Assembly: GCA_021414085.1 (NCBI GenBank)
Contig: JAIOPC010000014.1
Span: 744,001 to 808,000, forward strand
From: Actinomycetes bacterium
Lineage (GTDB): Bacteria; Actinomycetota; Acidimicrobiia; Acidimicrobiales; Ilumatobacteraceae
Direction: 5' to 3'
Length of the DNA stretch: 64,000 bases
Part shown: positions 45,569-54,225 of the stretch, piece after piece
Position numbering within the stretch: the stretch's first letter is position 1
How the letters are laid out: every line of letters starts with the position of its first letter
Program-made: the position numbers and the translations under genes
Notes under the pieces: generated by a model
The model's input: the letters and a program-made list of their open reading frames with translations, nothing else
The model's database searches: none
What the model was told of the DNA's origin: nothing

Positions 45569-47129
45569 GCTTGTTGCGCAGCGCTTGTAGCTCCGGAGCA
45601 CCCAGCAGCGACAACACACCGATGTAGACGGCGATTCCTACCGTTCCGGCCACAACCACGCGTACGAGCGCAGGCAGGCCGGCATTGCCGCCCACCGAAC
45701 GAGCCACCGCCCACGCGGCCTCGGCCATGACTGCCGCCGCAAGCGTCATGCGGTACAGCGCCGCGAGCAGCGGCCGCAGCGGGAAGCCCGGCACCTTGTA
45801 CGACAGGATTTGCAGCGTCCACAGCGCGGCGACGACGTACGCGATTGCGAACGCGGCGGCGATGCCAAGCACGCCGAAACGTTCATAGAGTGCGAAGGCC
45901 AGCACGATGTTGAGGACGTTCTCGCCAAGGTTGATCATGTAAGCGGTGCGCGGATCGTGGTGCGCATAGAACGCGCGCAAGGCGAACAGGTACACCGAGA
46001 AGGCGCCGAGCCCCAGCGCGAAACCAGCGAGCGCGCGACTGGCAATCAATGCATCGGCGCCCGTGTACTCGCCGTGTTGCAGCGCCAGACCGATGATCGG
46101 CCGACGCAGCACGAACAATCCGAAGCCCGCGGGAATGGTGAGCATGGCGACGAGTCGCAACCCGAGATCAGTCCGATCGATCAGCCGCTCGCGGCGGCGC
46201 TCGGCAACGGCTTGCGACATCTCCGGCAAGAACGTGGTGACGATCGACATCGCCAAAAGTCCGTGAGGCAGCATGAGGAACGTGAACGCGTTGGTGTACG
46301 CCGTCTGGTTGCCTTCGCCGCTGCGCACCAGCAGGTTCTGCACCACGATGATCGCCAATTGGTTCATGGCGACGTAGCCGAGCGCCCAGCCCGAGAGCTT
46401 GCGCAGCTGTTGCACCGCCGGGTCGCGAAACGCTGGGCGGAAGCCGAGCGGCGCACCCGACTTGGCCAGTGCCGGCAGCAGGGTCACCGCCATCACCGCA
46501 ATGCCAGCGGTGGCACCGAGCCCCAAGGTCCAACGCAGCCGATCGTTGGCCAGTACCTCGCCCAAGTCGGCTGTGGCGTCGCCGAGTGCGCTCGGCACCA
46601 ACAACAGCGACGCAATGATGACCACGTTCGACAGTGCTGGTGCCCATGCGGCGGCGAAGTACTGCTTGCGGGCATGTAACTCGGCGGTGGCCAGCGCGTT
46701 CACTCCGTAGAAGAAGATCTGCACCAAGAAGAACGCGGCGAGGGTGCCGCCGACCTTGTGGTACAGAGTGAGGTCGACGCCCTCGGCGGTTGCAGAGGCG
46801 TACAGCCCGAATAGCCATGGCGCGCACACCACGGCGAGGGCGGTGACGCCAGCAATCACTACGAGTGCGACCGAACGGACGGCGACCTCGCCACGCTCGT
46901 CCTTGTCGTGGCGTAGTTGTGTAAACAGGGGCACGAGCGCGGAAGAGAGGATGCCGCCAATCACCAACTCGTAGATCAGGTTCGGTGTCGCGTTGGCCTG
47001 GTTGTAGGCATCTGTCAGCGCCGACTTGCCAAGCACGGCTCCGAAGATGGCAACCCTGATCAGGCCAGTTCCACGTGACAGCGCAGTGCCGGTCGCGACT
47101 GCCACATTTGATCGCAGCAGGCCAGCCAT
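45534..47129 (-). CDS. murJ: Lipid II flippase MurJ/MviN family
   Basis: The 531-residue membrane protein has about 14 helices. It shows the MviN family opening GLLRSNVAVATGTALSRGTGLIRV and the conserved QANATPNLIYELVIGGILSSALVPLF stretch. It should flip lipid-linked peptidoglycan precursor across the membrane. ATG at 47129 is preferred over upstream starts because TACCCT ends 8 nt before it. The gene overlaps proB tail to tail by 35 bp and diverges from the MoxR gene. Confidence 0.92.
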   Translation of the reverse strand: MAGLLRSNVAVATGTALSRGTGLIRVAIFGAVLGKSALTDAYNQANATPNLIYELVIGGILSSALVPLFTQLRHDKDERGEVAVRSVALVVIAGVTALAVVCAPWLFGLYASATAEGVDLTLYHKVGGTLAAFFLVQIFFYGVNALATAELHARKQYFAAAWAPALSNVVIIASLLLVPSALGDATADLGEVLANDRLRWTLGLGATAGIAVMAVTLLPALAKSGAPLGFRPAFRDPAVQQLRKLSGWALGYVAMNQLAIIVVQNLLVRSGEGNQTAYTNAFTFLMLPHGLLAMSIVTTFLPEMSQAVAERRRERLIDRTDLGLRLVAMLTIPAGFGLFVLRRPIIGLALQHGEYTGADALIASRALAGFALGLGAFSVYLFALRAFYAHHDPRTAYMINLGENVLNIVLAFALYERFGVLGIAAAFAIAYVVAALWTLQILSYKVPGFPLRPLLAALYRMTLAAAVMAEAAWAVARSVGGNAGLPALVRVVVAGTVGIAVYIGVLSLLGAPELQALRNKLRPAPTSRRDG

Positions 47130-47137
47130 TCTCTGTG

Positions 47138-47143
47138 AGGGTA
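47138..47143 (-). promoter_or_regulatory. -10 box for murJ
   Basis: TACCCT on the minus strand ends 8 nt before the murJ ATG at 47129. Confidence 0.4.
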
Positions 47144-47179
47144 TCGCAGGCCGATTGATGGCTCCGTGCAACACGAAAG

Positions 47180-47185
47180 TAGGCT
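47180..47185 (+). promoter_or_regulatory. -10 box for the MoxR-VWA operon
   Basis: TAGGCT ends 6 nt before the ATG at 47192; a TTGATG at 47155-47160, 19 bp upstream, could be the -35. Confidence 0.5.
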
Positions 47186-47191
47186 GGACCC

Positions 47192-48058
47192 ATGGCTCAT
47201 CGATTCGAGAGCGTTCAGCAGGTCCGCGATGGGCTCAAGAGCGTCAACTACCTAGCCGACGAAGGCATTGCCGGCGTCGTGTTCATTGCCGATCGTCTGG
47301 GCAAACCAGTGCTCATCGAGGGTCCTGCCGGCACGGGCAAGACGCAGCTGGCCAAGAGCATCGCCGAGACCACTGGCGCGCGGCTCATCCGTCTGCAGTG
47401 CTACGAAGGCCTCGACGAGAGCAAGGCGCTGTACGAGTGGAACTACAAGAAGCAACTGTTGCGCATTCAGGCCGACAAGAACAGCGACTCGTGGAGCGAT
47501 GTGCACGACGACATCTTCAGCGACGAGTTCCTGCTCACGCGTCCGTTGTTGGAGGCGATCACTGCCGACGACCCGGTGGTGCTGCTGATCGACGAAGTCG
47601 ACCGCGTTGAGGTCGAGACCGAAGCGTTGCTGCTCGAGATCCTCTCGGAGTATCAGGTGTCGATTCCCGAGCTGGGCACCATCACTGCCAAGCAAATCCC
47701 GCTGGTTTTCCTCACGTCTAACAACACTCGCGAACTCAGCGAGGCGTTGAAGCGTCGTTGCCTGTACCTGCATGTCGATTACCCGGATATGGATCGCGAG
47801 AAGGAAATCGTCCTCACCAAGGTTCCTGGCGTGAGTGAGAACCTGGCCGATCAGATTGCGCGAATTGTGCGCAGCATCCGCCAGCTCGATCTGAAGAAGG
47901 CACCGAGCGTCAGCGAAACCATCGACTGGGCGCGCACGTTGGTGTTGCTTGGCATCGAAAGCATCGATGCGCAACAGGCGAAGGAAACGCTGCACATCTT
48001 GCTGAAGTACCAGACCGACATCGCGAAGGCTGCCAAAGAGCTTTCCGTCGACAAGTAG
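47192..48058 (+). CDS. MoxR-type AAA+ ATPase
   Basis: The 288-residue ATPase has Walker A EGPAGTGKTQLAK, Walker B VLLIDEVDRVE, sensor 1 FLTSNNTRELSEALKRRC with the Arg finger region, and a C-terminal helical lid. It resembles the MoxR/CoxD group, whose members work with VWA proteins to activate metalloenzymes or complexes. The next gene (24 bp on) encodes exactly such a VWA partner. No carbon monoxide dehydrogenase genes are seen, so the client is unknown. Confidence 0.9.
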   Translation: MAHRFESVQQVRDGLKSVNYLADEGIAGVVFIADRLGKPVLIEGPAGTGKTQLAKSIAETTGARLIRLQCYEGLDESKALYEWNYKKQLLRIQADKNSDSWSDVHDDIFSDEFLLTRPLLEAITADDPVVLLIDEVDRVEVETEALLLEILSEYQVSIPELGTITAKQIPLVFLTSNNTRELSEALKRRCLYLHVDYPDMDREKEIVLTKVPGVSENLADQIARIVRSIRQLDLKKAPSVSETIDWARTLVLLGIESIDAQQAKETLHILLKYQTDIAKAAKELSVDK

Positions 48059-48082
48059 TCGACTCTTCAACAACGCCACATC

Positions 48083-49516
48083 ATGCTCGATCTCCTCGCC
48101 GGTTTCGTCTCGGAGTTACGCAGCGCGGGCTTGCCCGTCAGCCTGACCGAGAACCTCGACGCGATGGAGGCGGTGCAGCACATTCCGATCGAGGATCGGC
48201 AGGCGTTTAAGTACGCCCTCGGTGCGACGCTGGTGAAGAACAACGCGCACTGGCGCGCGTTCGAAACCGTTTTCGAGGTGTACTTCAGCCTGCGCGGGCC
48301 CGAGTACAGCATCGCCGAGGGCGACGGCGAGTTCGACGACATGTGGCGCGAGATGCAAGAGCAAATGCGCGAAGGCGATGGCAAGGGTGCTCAAGGCGGC
48401 GGGCTCGACAGCCTGACGCCCGAGGAACTGGCGCAGTTGCTGATGCAGGCGCTGATGAACGGCGACCAGGCAATGATGCGGGCGCTCGCCCGTCAGGCCG
48501 TGCAGCGATTCGCCGGGATGGAGCCTGGCCGCCCGGTTGGTGGCACCTATTACCTCTACCGCACGCTGCGCAACCTCGACCTCGAGGCGATGCTCGAGAA
48601 GCTGATGGAGGCCAGCCGACAACAGGCGGGGGAGTTGACCGACCTCGAAGAACGGCTCGAACACGACGAGTACAACCATCGCATCGAGGAGTTCAAGAAG
48701 GAGATCGAGGCCGAGATTCGTCGTCGGCTAGTCGCCGATCGCGGTGCGGAGGCCATGGCCAAGACGCTGCGCAAGCCGCTGCCGGAAGATGTGGAGTTCA
48801 TGCACGCCTCGCGCGACGAGATGCAGAACCTGAAGAAGGCGTTGCAACCGCTGACGCGCAAGCTGGCCGCGCGGCTGGCGCGCAAGCGTCGCCATGGCCG
48901 CAAGGGTGCGCTCGACTTTCGCAACACCGTGCGCCACTCGCTCAGCTACGGCGGTGTACCCGCAGAACCGAAGTTCAAGTACCCACGGCCGGCCAAGCCC
49001 GAGCTGATGGTGATCGCCGACATTTCCGGGTCTGTCGCCGCCTTTGCGCGTTTCACGCTGATGCTGGTGTACGCGATGCAGGGCCAGTTCTCGAAGGTGC
49101 GTTCGTTCGTCTTCATCGACGGCATCGATGAGGTCACTGACTACTTCAAGGGCGAGGAAGACATCGCACAAGCGATTCATCGCGTGAACACTGAAGCCGA
49201 CGTGGTGTGGGTCGATGGGCACAGCGACTACGGCCATGCGTTTGAAGACTTCTGGGAGCGCTACGGCAAGGGAATTGGTCCGAAGACCACAGTGCTGCTG
49301 CTGGGCGATGCGCGCAACAACTATCACGCCAGCCAGGCGTGGGTCGTCAAGGAGATGCGCCAAAAGGCGCGCCACGTGTACTGGCTAAACCCCGAGCCGC
49401 GCAGTTACTGGAACACCGGTGATTCGATTGTCGGCGACTACGGCACACACACCGATGGCGTCTTCGAGTGTCGTAACCTGCGCCAGTTGGAAGCTTTCGT
49501 GGAGAAGTTGGCATGA
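48083..49516 (+). CDS. VWA domain protein, CoxE-like
   Basis: The 477-residue protein begins with a helical region (LLAGFVSELRSAGLPVSLTENLDAM) and has a central charged helical part. It ends with a von Willebrand A domain whose MIDAS motif is DISGSVA (near residue 314) and whose later metal residues fit GDARNNY. It pairs with the MoxR ATPase directly upstream, the usual chaperone-adaptor arrangement for cofactor insertion or complex remodelling in the cytosol. Its stop overlaps the ATG of the glyoxalase-fold gene by 4 bp. Confidence 0.88.
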   Translation: MLDLLAGFVSELRSAGLPVSLTENLDAMEAVQHIPIEDRQAFKYALGATLVKNNAHWRAFETVFEVYFSLRGPEYSIAEGDGEFDDMWREMQEQMREGDGKGAQGGGLDSLTPEELAQLLMQALMNGDQAMMRALARQAVQRFAGMEPGRPVGGTYYLYRTLRNLDLEAMLEKLMEASRQQAGELTDLEERLEHDEYNHRIEEFKKEIEAEIRRRLVADRGAEAMAKTLRKPLPEDVEFMHASRDEMQNLKKALQPLTRKLAARLARKRRHGRKGALDFRNTVRHSLSYGGVPAEPKFKYPRPAKPELMVIADISGSVAAFARFTLMLVYAMQGQFSKVRSFVFIDGIDEVTDYFKGEEDIAQAIHRVNTEADVVWVDGHSDYGHAFEDFWERYGKGIGPKTTVLLLGDARNNYHASQAWVVKEMRQKARHVYWLNPEPRSYWNTGDSIVGDYGTHTDGVFECRNLRQLEAFVEKLA

Positions 49517-49968
49517 GCATTGCACCACCGAGTCTGTTGACCCACATCGCACTGCCGGTTCGCGATCTTGACGCAACGCTCGCGTTCTACGAGAAGTACA
49601 CGACGCTGGCCAAGATCCACCAACGTCACGACCCCACGACGGGTCTCAGTTCGGTTTGGCTGGCCAACGAGCGCGATGTCACCACCGAGGGAGCGGCCCG
49701 CTTCGTGATCGTGTTGATCTGTGGCAAGTTGCCGACCAAGATCACCGGCGACATCAAAGAGGAGTACGGATTCCTGCGCTCGATCTCGCATCTCGGAATC
49801 TCGCTGAACACTCGCGACGAAGTCGACCAGATTGCGGCGATGGCCAAAGAGGAAGGTTGCCTGTTGCTCGGCCCGATGTATCGCAACGAGGTCGTCGGCT
49901 ACATCTGCGTGATCACGGATCCTGATGGCAACAACGTCGAGTTCTCCGTCGAGCAAGTACTCGGCTAG
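49513..49968 (+). CDS. Glyoxalase/VOC superfamily protein
   Basis: The 151-residue protein has the VOC beta-alpha-beta-beta-beta fold signature: LTHIALPVRDLDATLAFYEKY at the start and VITDPDGNNVEFSV at the end, with a likely metal His near residue 11 and Glu near residue 145. It may be a dioxygenase, lyase or binding protein. The ATGA overlap with the VWA gene makes it the third member of that operon, which is an uncommon partner for MoxR-VWA pairs. Confidence 0.85.
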   Translation: MSIAPPSLLTHIALPVRDLDATLAFYEKYTTLAKIHQRHDPTTGLSSVWLANERDVTTEGAARFVIVLICGKLPTKITGDIKEEYGFLRSISHLGISLNTRDEVDQIAAMAKEEGCLLLGPMYRNEVVGYICVITDPDGNNVEFSVEQVLG

Positions 49969-49993
49969 TTCGTTGAGCTAGTTGTCGTTCGGG

Positions 49994-51118
49994 TCAGACG
50001 GCGAATTCGTCGGCAGCGAGTGGCGTTGCGACATCGGCTCGGACGAGCTTCATGACGTGCGCCGCACGGCCTTCCCAAGTCGTCGGCGGGCCGACGCGGT
50101 AGAACGGCGATCGTAAGTTGTCCATCAGGACGGTCACCATGTCGGTGTCTTCTTTGTTGGTCAGTTCTAGGTTCACCATGTCTGCTTCTTGCTCTTCTGG
50201 CGACTTCCCGACGCCATAGATGCGCGACACCAACCGCGTTCTATCTGGCGCCAACGGGTCGGCGCGCACGAGGATCAGCAGGGTTGCGTACGGCAGCGGC
50301 GTGAGGTTCGGATAGATGAAGTCGGCGTAATGCCCACGTAGATCTTCTTCGGCCATATCGGTTCGTCCACCAGTCGTATCGAACGACTCGGGGTGTGGCT
50401 TGTACCCGCTGCAGGTGCGGCCTTCGAAACGGACGACAGTGTCGAGTTGCTTGCGTTGCGCATTAATGCGGCGGTGGACGAAACGCACGTGATAGTCGTC
50501 GTTCGAGTTCTCGACGAAGACCTTCCAGTTCATTGAGTAGGTCTCGTCGAGTTGGCGGGGGTAGCGCTGGAAAGTCTCGAAGTTATACCGGTCGTAACGA
50601 TCCGCGATCGGCGCAATCCACTCCCTAAACGACGGTGCTTTGCGGGAAAGGCAGCCGAAGACGAGTTTGTTCCACGCGACTTCGATTCGGATCGGTACCA
50701 AGCCAAAATCTTCCATCGCGATGCCGTCGGGGTACATCCGCACCCGATCGGGGATGCCGATCAACTGGCCGTCGAGGCTGTACGCCCAGTTGTGATACGG
50801 GCACACCATTGAAGATCCGCAGTTGCCGCCAGGTGCGGTCACCACGGTCGATGCCCGATGGCGACAGTTGTTGAGAAAGCCCTTGATCTCGCCGTTAGCG
50901 GTGCGCACGACGACAATTGGTTGTGAGCCGATCGTGCCGGTGATGTAGTCGCCTGGCTGCTGCAGGTCGTCGGTATCGCCCAGCCACACCCACGACCTCG
51001 CGAAGACGCGCACCATTTCGAGATCGAAGAGTTCGCGGTCGAATACCTCCCACGGTTGCAGCATGGGCGACGAGAGCGGTGAGTTGACCAGCCCGTCGGT
51101 TTCAGAGGCCCGAGTCAT
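49994..51118 (-). CDS. Rieske non-haem iron oxygenase, catalytic subunit (cluster member)
   Basis: The 374-residue oxygenase has the Rieske ligands in CRHRAST and CPYHNW (about residues 74-100). The mononuclear iron site is ENSNDDYHVRFVH, with two His and an upstream Asp. The start at 51118 is fixed by a 4-bp ATGA overlap with the preceding oxidoreductase gene. It is the last gene of the long minus-strand catabolic cluster. Relatives perform ring dihydroxylation or O-/N-demethylation with a separate reductase, none of which is encoded nearby. Confidence 0.88.
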   Translation of the reverse strand: MTRASETDGLVNSPLSSPMLQPWEVFDRELFDLEMVRVFARSWVWLGDTDDLQQPGDYITGTIGSQPIVVVRTANGEIKGFLNNCRHRASTVVTAPGGNCGSSMVCPYHNWAYSLDGQLIGIPDRVRMYPDGIAMEDFGLVPIRIEVAWNKLVFGCLSRKAPSFREWIAPIADRYDRYNFETFQRYPRQLDETYSMNWKVFVENSNDDYHVRFVHRRINAQRKQLDTVVRFEGRTCSGYKPHPESFDTTGGRTDMAEEDLRGHYADFIYPNLTPLPYATLLILVRADPLAPDRTRLVSRIYGVGKSPEEQEADMVNLELTNKEDTDMVTVLMDNLRSPFYRVGPPTTWEGRAAHVMKLVRADVATPLAADEFAV

Positions 51119-52149
51119 GGCCGCAGAATGATCTTGCCGAAGACATCGTTGCGTTCCAACTTGTCCTGTGCCGCCGCTGCCTCGGCGAGTGCGAACTCGG
51201 AGTCGACCAGCGTCGGGAAACCGCCCTCGCAGAACGTCGACCACAGCGGGCCAAACTCGTCGGGGCGGTAGGGGTCGGAGCCGATGATCGAGATGCCGGA
51301 GTGGAAGAGATACCCGAGAGACGGAATCGTTGCGCTGTCGCCGGAGGAGTTGCCACAACTGACCAATCGTCCCTTGATGCCCAGTGCAAACAATGACGGG
51401 CCGAACAGCGCGGTGCCCACGTGATCGAAAACCATGTTGACGCCAGCGCCAGAGGTCACCTGGCGAGCCCAGCCGGCGACATCGCCAGTCCGGTTGTTCA
51501 GAACGTGATCCGCCCCGAGCGTGCGAGCTTTCTCACACTTCTCGTCGGTTCCCGCCGTCGCGAGGACAGTCGCGCCGGCGTTCTTCGCCAACTGGATGCC
51601 AGCTACCGACACACCTGAGCCGGCGGCGTGGATCAGCACGGTCTCGCCAGCTCGTAAGTTGCCGACCTCGAACAGTGCATGCCCGGCGGTTAACCAACAG
51701 GTTGGAAACTGTGCTGCGTGAGCGAAATCCATGGTGTCGGGAATGCGGTAGACGTGGGTCGCTGGGGCGGCACACAACTGCGCATAACCGCCGTCCTCGG
51801 TGGCACCGATGACGGCCAACTCGCCGAACAGTTCGCCTTTACCGCTGAACTTCGAACCCGCGGCTACGCCCGACAGCGATGGGTCGATGACCACACGATC
51901 ACCGATCTTCACTGAGCGCACGTCGCTACCGACTTGCTCAACGACACCCGCCACATCCATTCCAGGAATGTGCGGATAGCTGAACCCGGGCATTTGGTAA
52001 TAGCCAGCCCGTTGCACGATGTCGAGTCGGTTCAGCGCGCACGCCTGGACGCGTACGACGACATCGGCCGCGCCGGGCGAAGGGTCGGCAACGTCGCAGA
52101 ACTCCAGCACGCCGGAGTCGCCGGTGCGGTGATAAAGAACTGCCTTCAT
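51115..52149 (-). CDS. MDR-family zinc-independent oxidoreductase (quinone-oxidoreductase-like)
   Basis: The 344-residue protein has a GroES-like N-terminal domain (ACALNRLDIVQRAGYY, PGMDVAGVVEQVG) and a Rossmann domain with the NADPH motif HAAGSGVSVAGIQLAK. The structural-zinc Cys cluster of classical alcohol dehydrogenases is not apparent. It could reduce an enoyl or quinone intermediate. It overlaps its neighbours on both sides by 4 bp (a permease gene upstream, the Rieske gene downstream), which ties it to the transporter-catabolic unit. Confidence 0.87.
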   Translation of the reverse strand: MKAVLYHRTGDSGVLEFCDVADPSPGAADVVVRVQACALNRLDIVQRAGYYQMPGFSYPHIPGMDVAGVVEQVGSDVRSVKIGDRVVIDPSLSGVAAGSKFSGKGELFGELAVIGATEDGGYAQLCAAPATHVYRIPDTMDFAHAAQFPTCWLTAGHALFEVGNLRAGETVLIHAAGSGVSVAGIQLAKNAGATVLATAGTDEKCEKARTLGADHVLNNRTGDVAGWARQVTSGAGVNMVFDHVGTALFGPSLFALGIKGRLVSCGNSSGDSATIPSLGYLFHSGISIIGSDPYRPDEFGPLWSTFCEGGFPTLVDSEFALAEAAAAQDKLERNDVFGKIILRP

Positions 52150-53081
52150 TTCAACCCGCGGATGAAGGGTCGTGCGAGTGCTGCCGGCTGCCGGACGCGT
52201 TTTGCGAACATTGTCATGGCGACGACGGTGACGACGTTAGGGGCCATTGCCAAGAATGCGGGATCGATGGCCTTGTAGCCAAGCGACGGAATCGTCAGCA
52301 CGAACGAGCCGACCAATCCAAACGCGACGCAGCCCGCGACGGAGCCCTTGAGCGTCCAGCCGCCAAAGATGACAGCTGCAATCGCGATGTAACCGCGGCC
52401 ACCGATGAGTGAGTCTTCGAAGCGACCCGACCGTGCGTACAAGAAGTAACCGCCAGCGATCCCCGCCAGTACACCGGTGAGGTAGATCGTCTGGCGACGA
52501 AGCTTGTTGACGCTGAGTCCCGAGACATCCGATGCGTTCGGATCTTCGCCGATGGCGCGTACCTCGAGCCCCCAGCGGGTGCGGTAGAGCAGGAACCAAA
52601 TGGCGGGCACAACCGGGTAAACGAGATAGAGCACCCACGGCTGGTCGAACAGTGCCGGCCCGATGAGCGGAATCTCAGAGAGCACCGGAACCTTCAAGCG
52701 ATCAACGACATGCGACTCAGGTTCGTTGGAGCCGACGAGGAAGCCCACGATGCCCAGTACGAGAACGTTGAGCACGAGGCCGACGACGAATTGGTCGGCG
52801 GAGAGGCGGTGACTCATGTTGGCTTGGACCGCTGCCACCAGCAGCCCGGCGAGCGCGGCTAACAGCAACCCGCCCCAGACTCCGCCACGCGCCTGCCCAA
52901 CTGCGGCGGCGTAGGCGCCGCCCAACATCATTGCTTCCAGTGAGATGTTGATCGTGCCCGCCTTCTCGGCAACTAGCTCGCCCGAGGCCGCGAACATCAG
53001 CACCACCGCGACGATCATGGCGTTGCGATACAGACTCTCGTTGGTGAAGATGTCGGCGAGCGCGGAAAAGAAGTTGCCCAT
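52146..53081 (-). CDS. ABC transporter permease, BMP/nucleoside type (second)
   Basis: The 311-residue membrane protein has about eight to nine helices and the inner-membrane permease signature of the branched-chain/sugar (BPD_transp_2) family: AEKAGTINISLEAMMLGGAYAA, and the EAA-like GEDPNASDVSGLSVNKLR loop. It resembles the NupQ/YufQ-type partner of nucleoside importers. It starts 1 bp after the preceding permease gene and overlaps the next gene by 4 bp. Confidence 0.88.
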   Translation of the reverse strand: MGNFFSALADIFTNESLYRNAMIVAVVLMFAASGELVAEKAGTINISLEAMMLGGAYAAAVGQARGGVWGGLLLAALAGLLVAAVQANMSHRLSADQFVVGLVLNVLVLGIVGFLVGSNEPESHVVDRLKVPVLSEIPLIGPALFDQPWVLYLVYPVVPAIWFLLYRTRWGLEVRAIGEDPNASDVSGLSVNKLRRQTIYLTGVLAGIAGGYFLYARSGRFEDSLIGGRGYIAIAAVIFGGWTLKGSVAGCVAFGLVGSFVLTIPSLGYKAIDPAFLAMAPNVVTVVAMTMFAKRVRQPAALARPFIRGLK

Positions 53082-53082
53082 G

Positions 53083-54225
53083 TCAGGTCCTCGAGCTCGT
53101 GGCGGCGATCGCCCGGCGGCGAGCACGCAGGTAGAGGATCGCGGGTGGTAGCAACATGGCCAGCACGAGCGTTCCCTGGACGACGTCGGCAATTCGGGCC
53201 GACACTCCGGTAGCGCGCAGGAACCCCGACCCAGTGCGCAAACCGGCGAAGAGGAAAGCGATGAAGATCAGCAGCAGTGCTCGCTGGCGTGCGACGAGCG
53301 CGGCGAGCAATCCGGCGAAGCCGATGCCAGCACCGAAGTTGGCGACGAGCTGGTAATCACCGAAGTCGCCGCCCGCGAGCATCACACCCCCCGCCAAACC
53401 AGCAAACCCGCCGGACACCAGCATTGCCCCGATTCCGTAGCGCTTCTGGTCGACGCCAGAGCGCTGCGCCGTACGTGCGTTACGTCCGAGCATTCGTAAC
53501 CGGAATCCGACCACCGTGCGACCCAGCACGAGCCAGACCACAAACGCAAGCACTAGCGCCAGCACGATGCTCAGTGGGAACTCGTTGCCAAAGAGCTCTA
53601 CGCGCGGGATGCGCCGATCAGTCCTGAGTGGAAGGCTGACCTGGTTGCGATTGGCGCGGCCTTCCGGGGGAGCGAGCAGCAAGAAGCGGTTGCGCAACCC
53701 CCATCCGACGAGGTTGGCGGCGACCGTTCCCATCAGCAGAGTCGTCAGCACTTCCGGCACGTTGCGCCAGAAGCGCAAGGCACCAGCGATACCCGCCCAT
53801 AAGGCGCCGCCGATGACAGCACACAGGAGCGTGAGAGCGAGCGCGAGTGGGCCGGGGCCGCCGATGCGCACGCCGACGTACGTGGCGCAGCCAGCGCCGA
53901 TTACCAACTGGCCTTCCTGGCCGATGTTGACCAGTCCGGCGCGGCCGCTGACGATCGTGCCCAGTCCGACGAGCAAGATTGGCGCAGCGATGCCGAGCGT
54001 GAGCCCCCAGCGACCGGGCTTGCGCACCGCACCGTCGAGAATCACCGTGTACACGCTGGACCACGAACCTTTGTCGGAAGCGAACTCGACCAGCAACGCG
54101 GCAAGTGCCAGCGCAACGAACAAGCAGATCGCGTAAAGCGTCAGCACCTCTGACACGGAAGCGAGTTTTGATCGCTGACCGGGTTCGGGGGTTACGTTCT
54201 CGACCGGTTCCGGAGTTTCACTCAT
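53083..54225 (-). CDS. ABC transporter permease, BMP/nucleoside type (first)
   Basis: The 380-residue permease has an N-terminal cytosolic stretch rich in Pro/Glu, then about nine helices with the family motifs GRAGLVNIGQEGQLVIGA and GRNARTAQRSGVDQKR. AGGAG lies 7 nt before the ATG at 54225. It overlaps the ATPase gene by 8 bp. Together with the other permease it would form the membrane channel of an importer for nucleosides, purines or similar small molecules. Confidence 0.88.
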   Translation of the reverse strand: MSETPEPVENVTPEPGQRSKLASVSEVLTLYAICLFVALALAALLVEFASDKGSWSSVYTVILDGAVRKPGRWGLTLGIAAPILLVGLGTIVSGRAGLVNIGQEGQLVIGAGCATYVGVRIGGPGPLALALTLLCAVIGGALWAGIAGALRFWRNVPEVLTTLLMGTVAANLVGWGLRNRFLLLAPPEGRANRNQVSLPLRTDRRIPRVELFGNEFPLSIVLALVLAFVVWLVLGRTVVGFRLRMLGRNARTAQRSGVDQKRYGIGAMLVSGGFAGLAGGVMLAGGDFGDYQLVANFGAGIGFAGLLAALVARQRALLLIFIAFLFAGLRTGSGFLRATGVSARIADVVQGTLVLAMLLPPAILYLRARRRAIAATSSRT

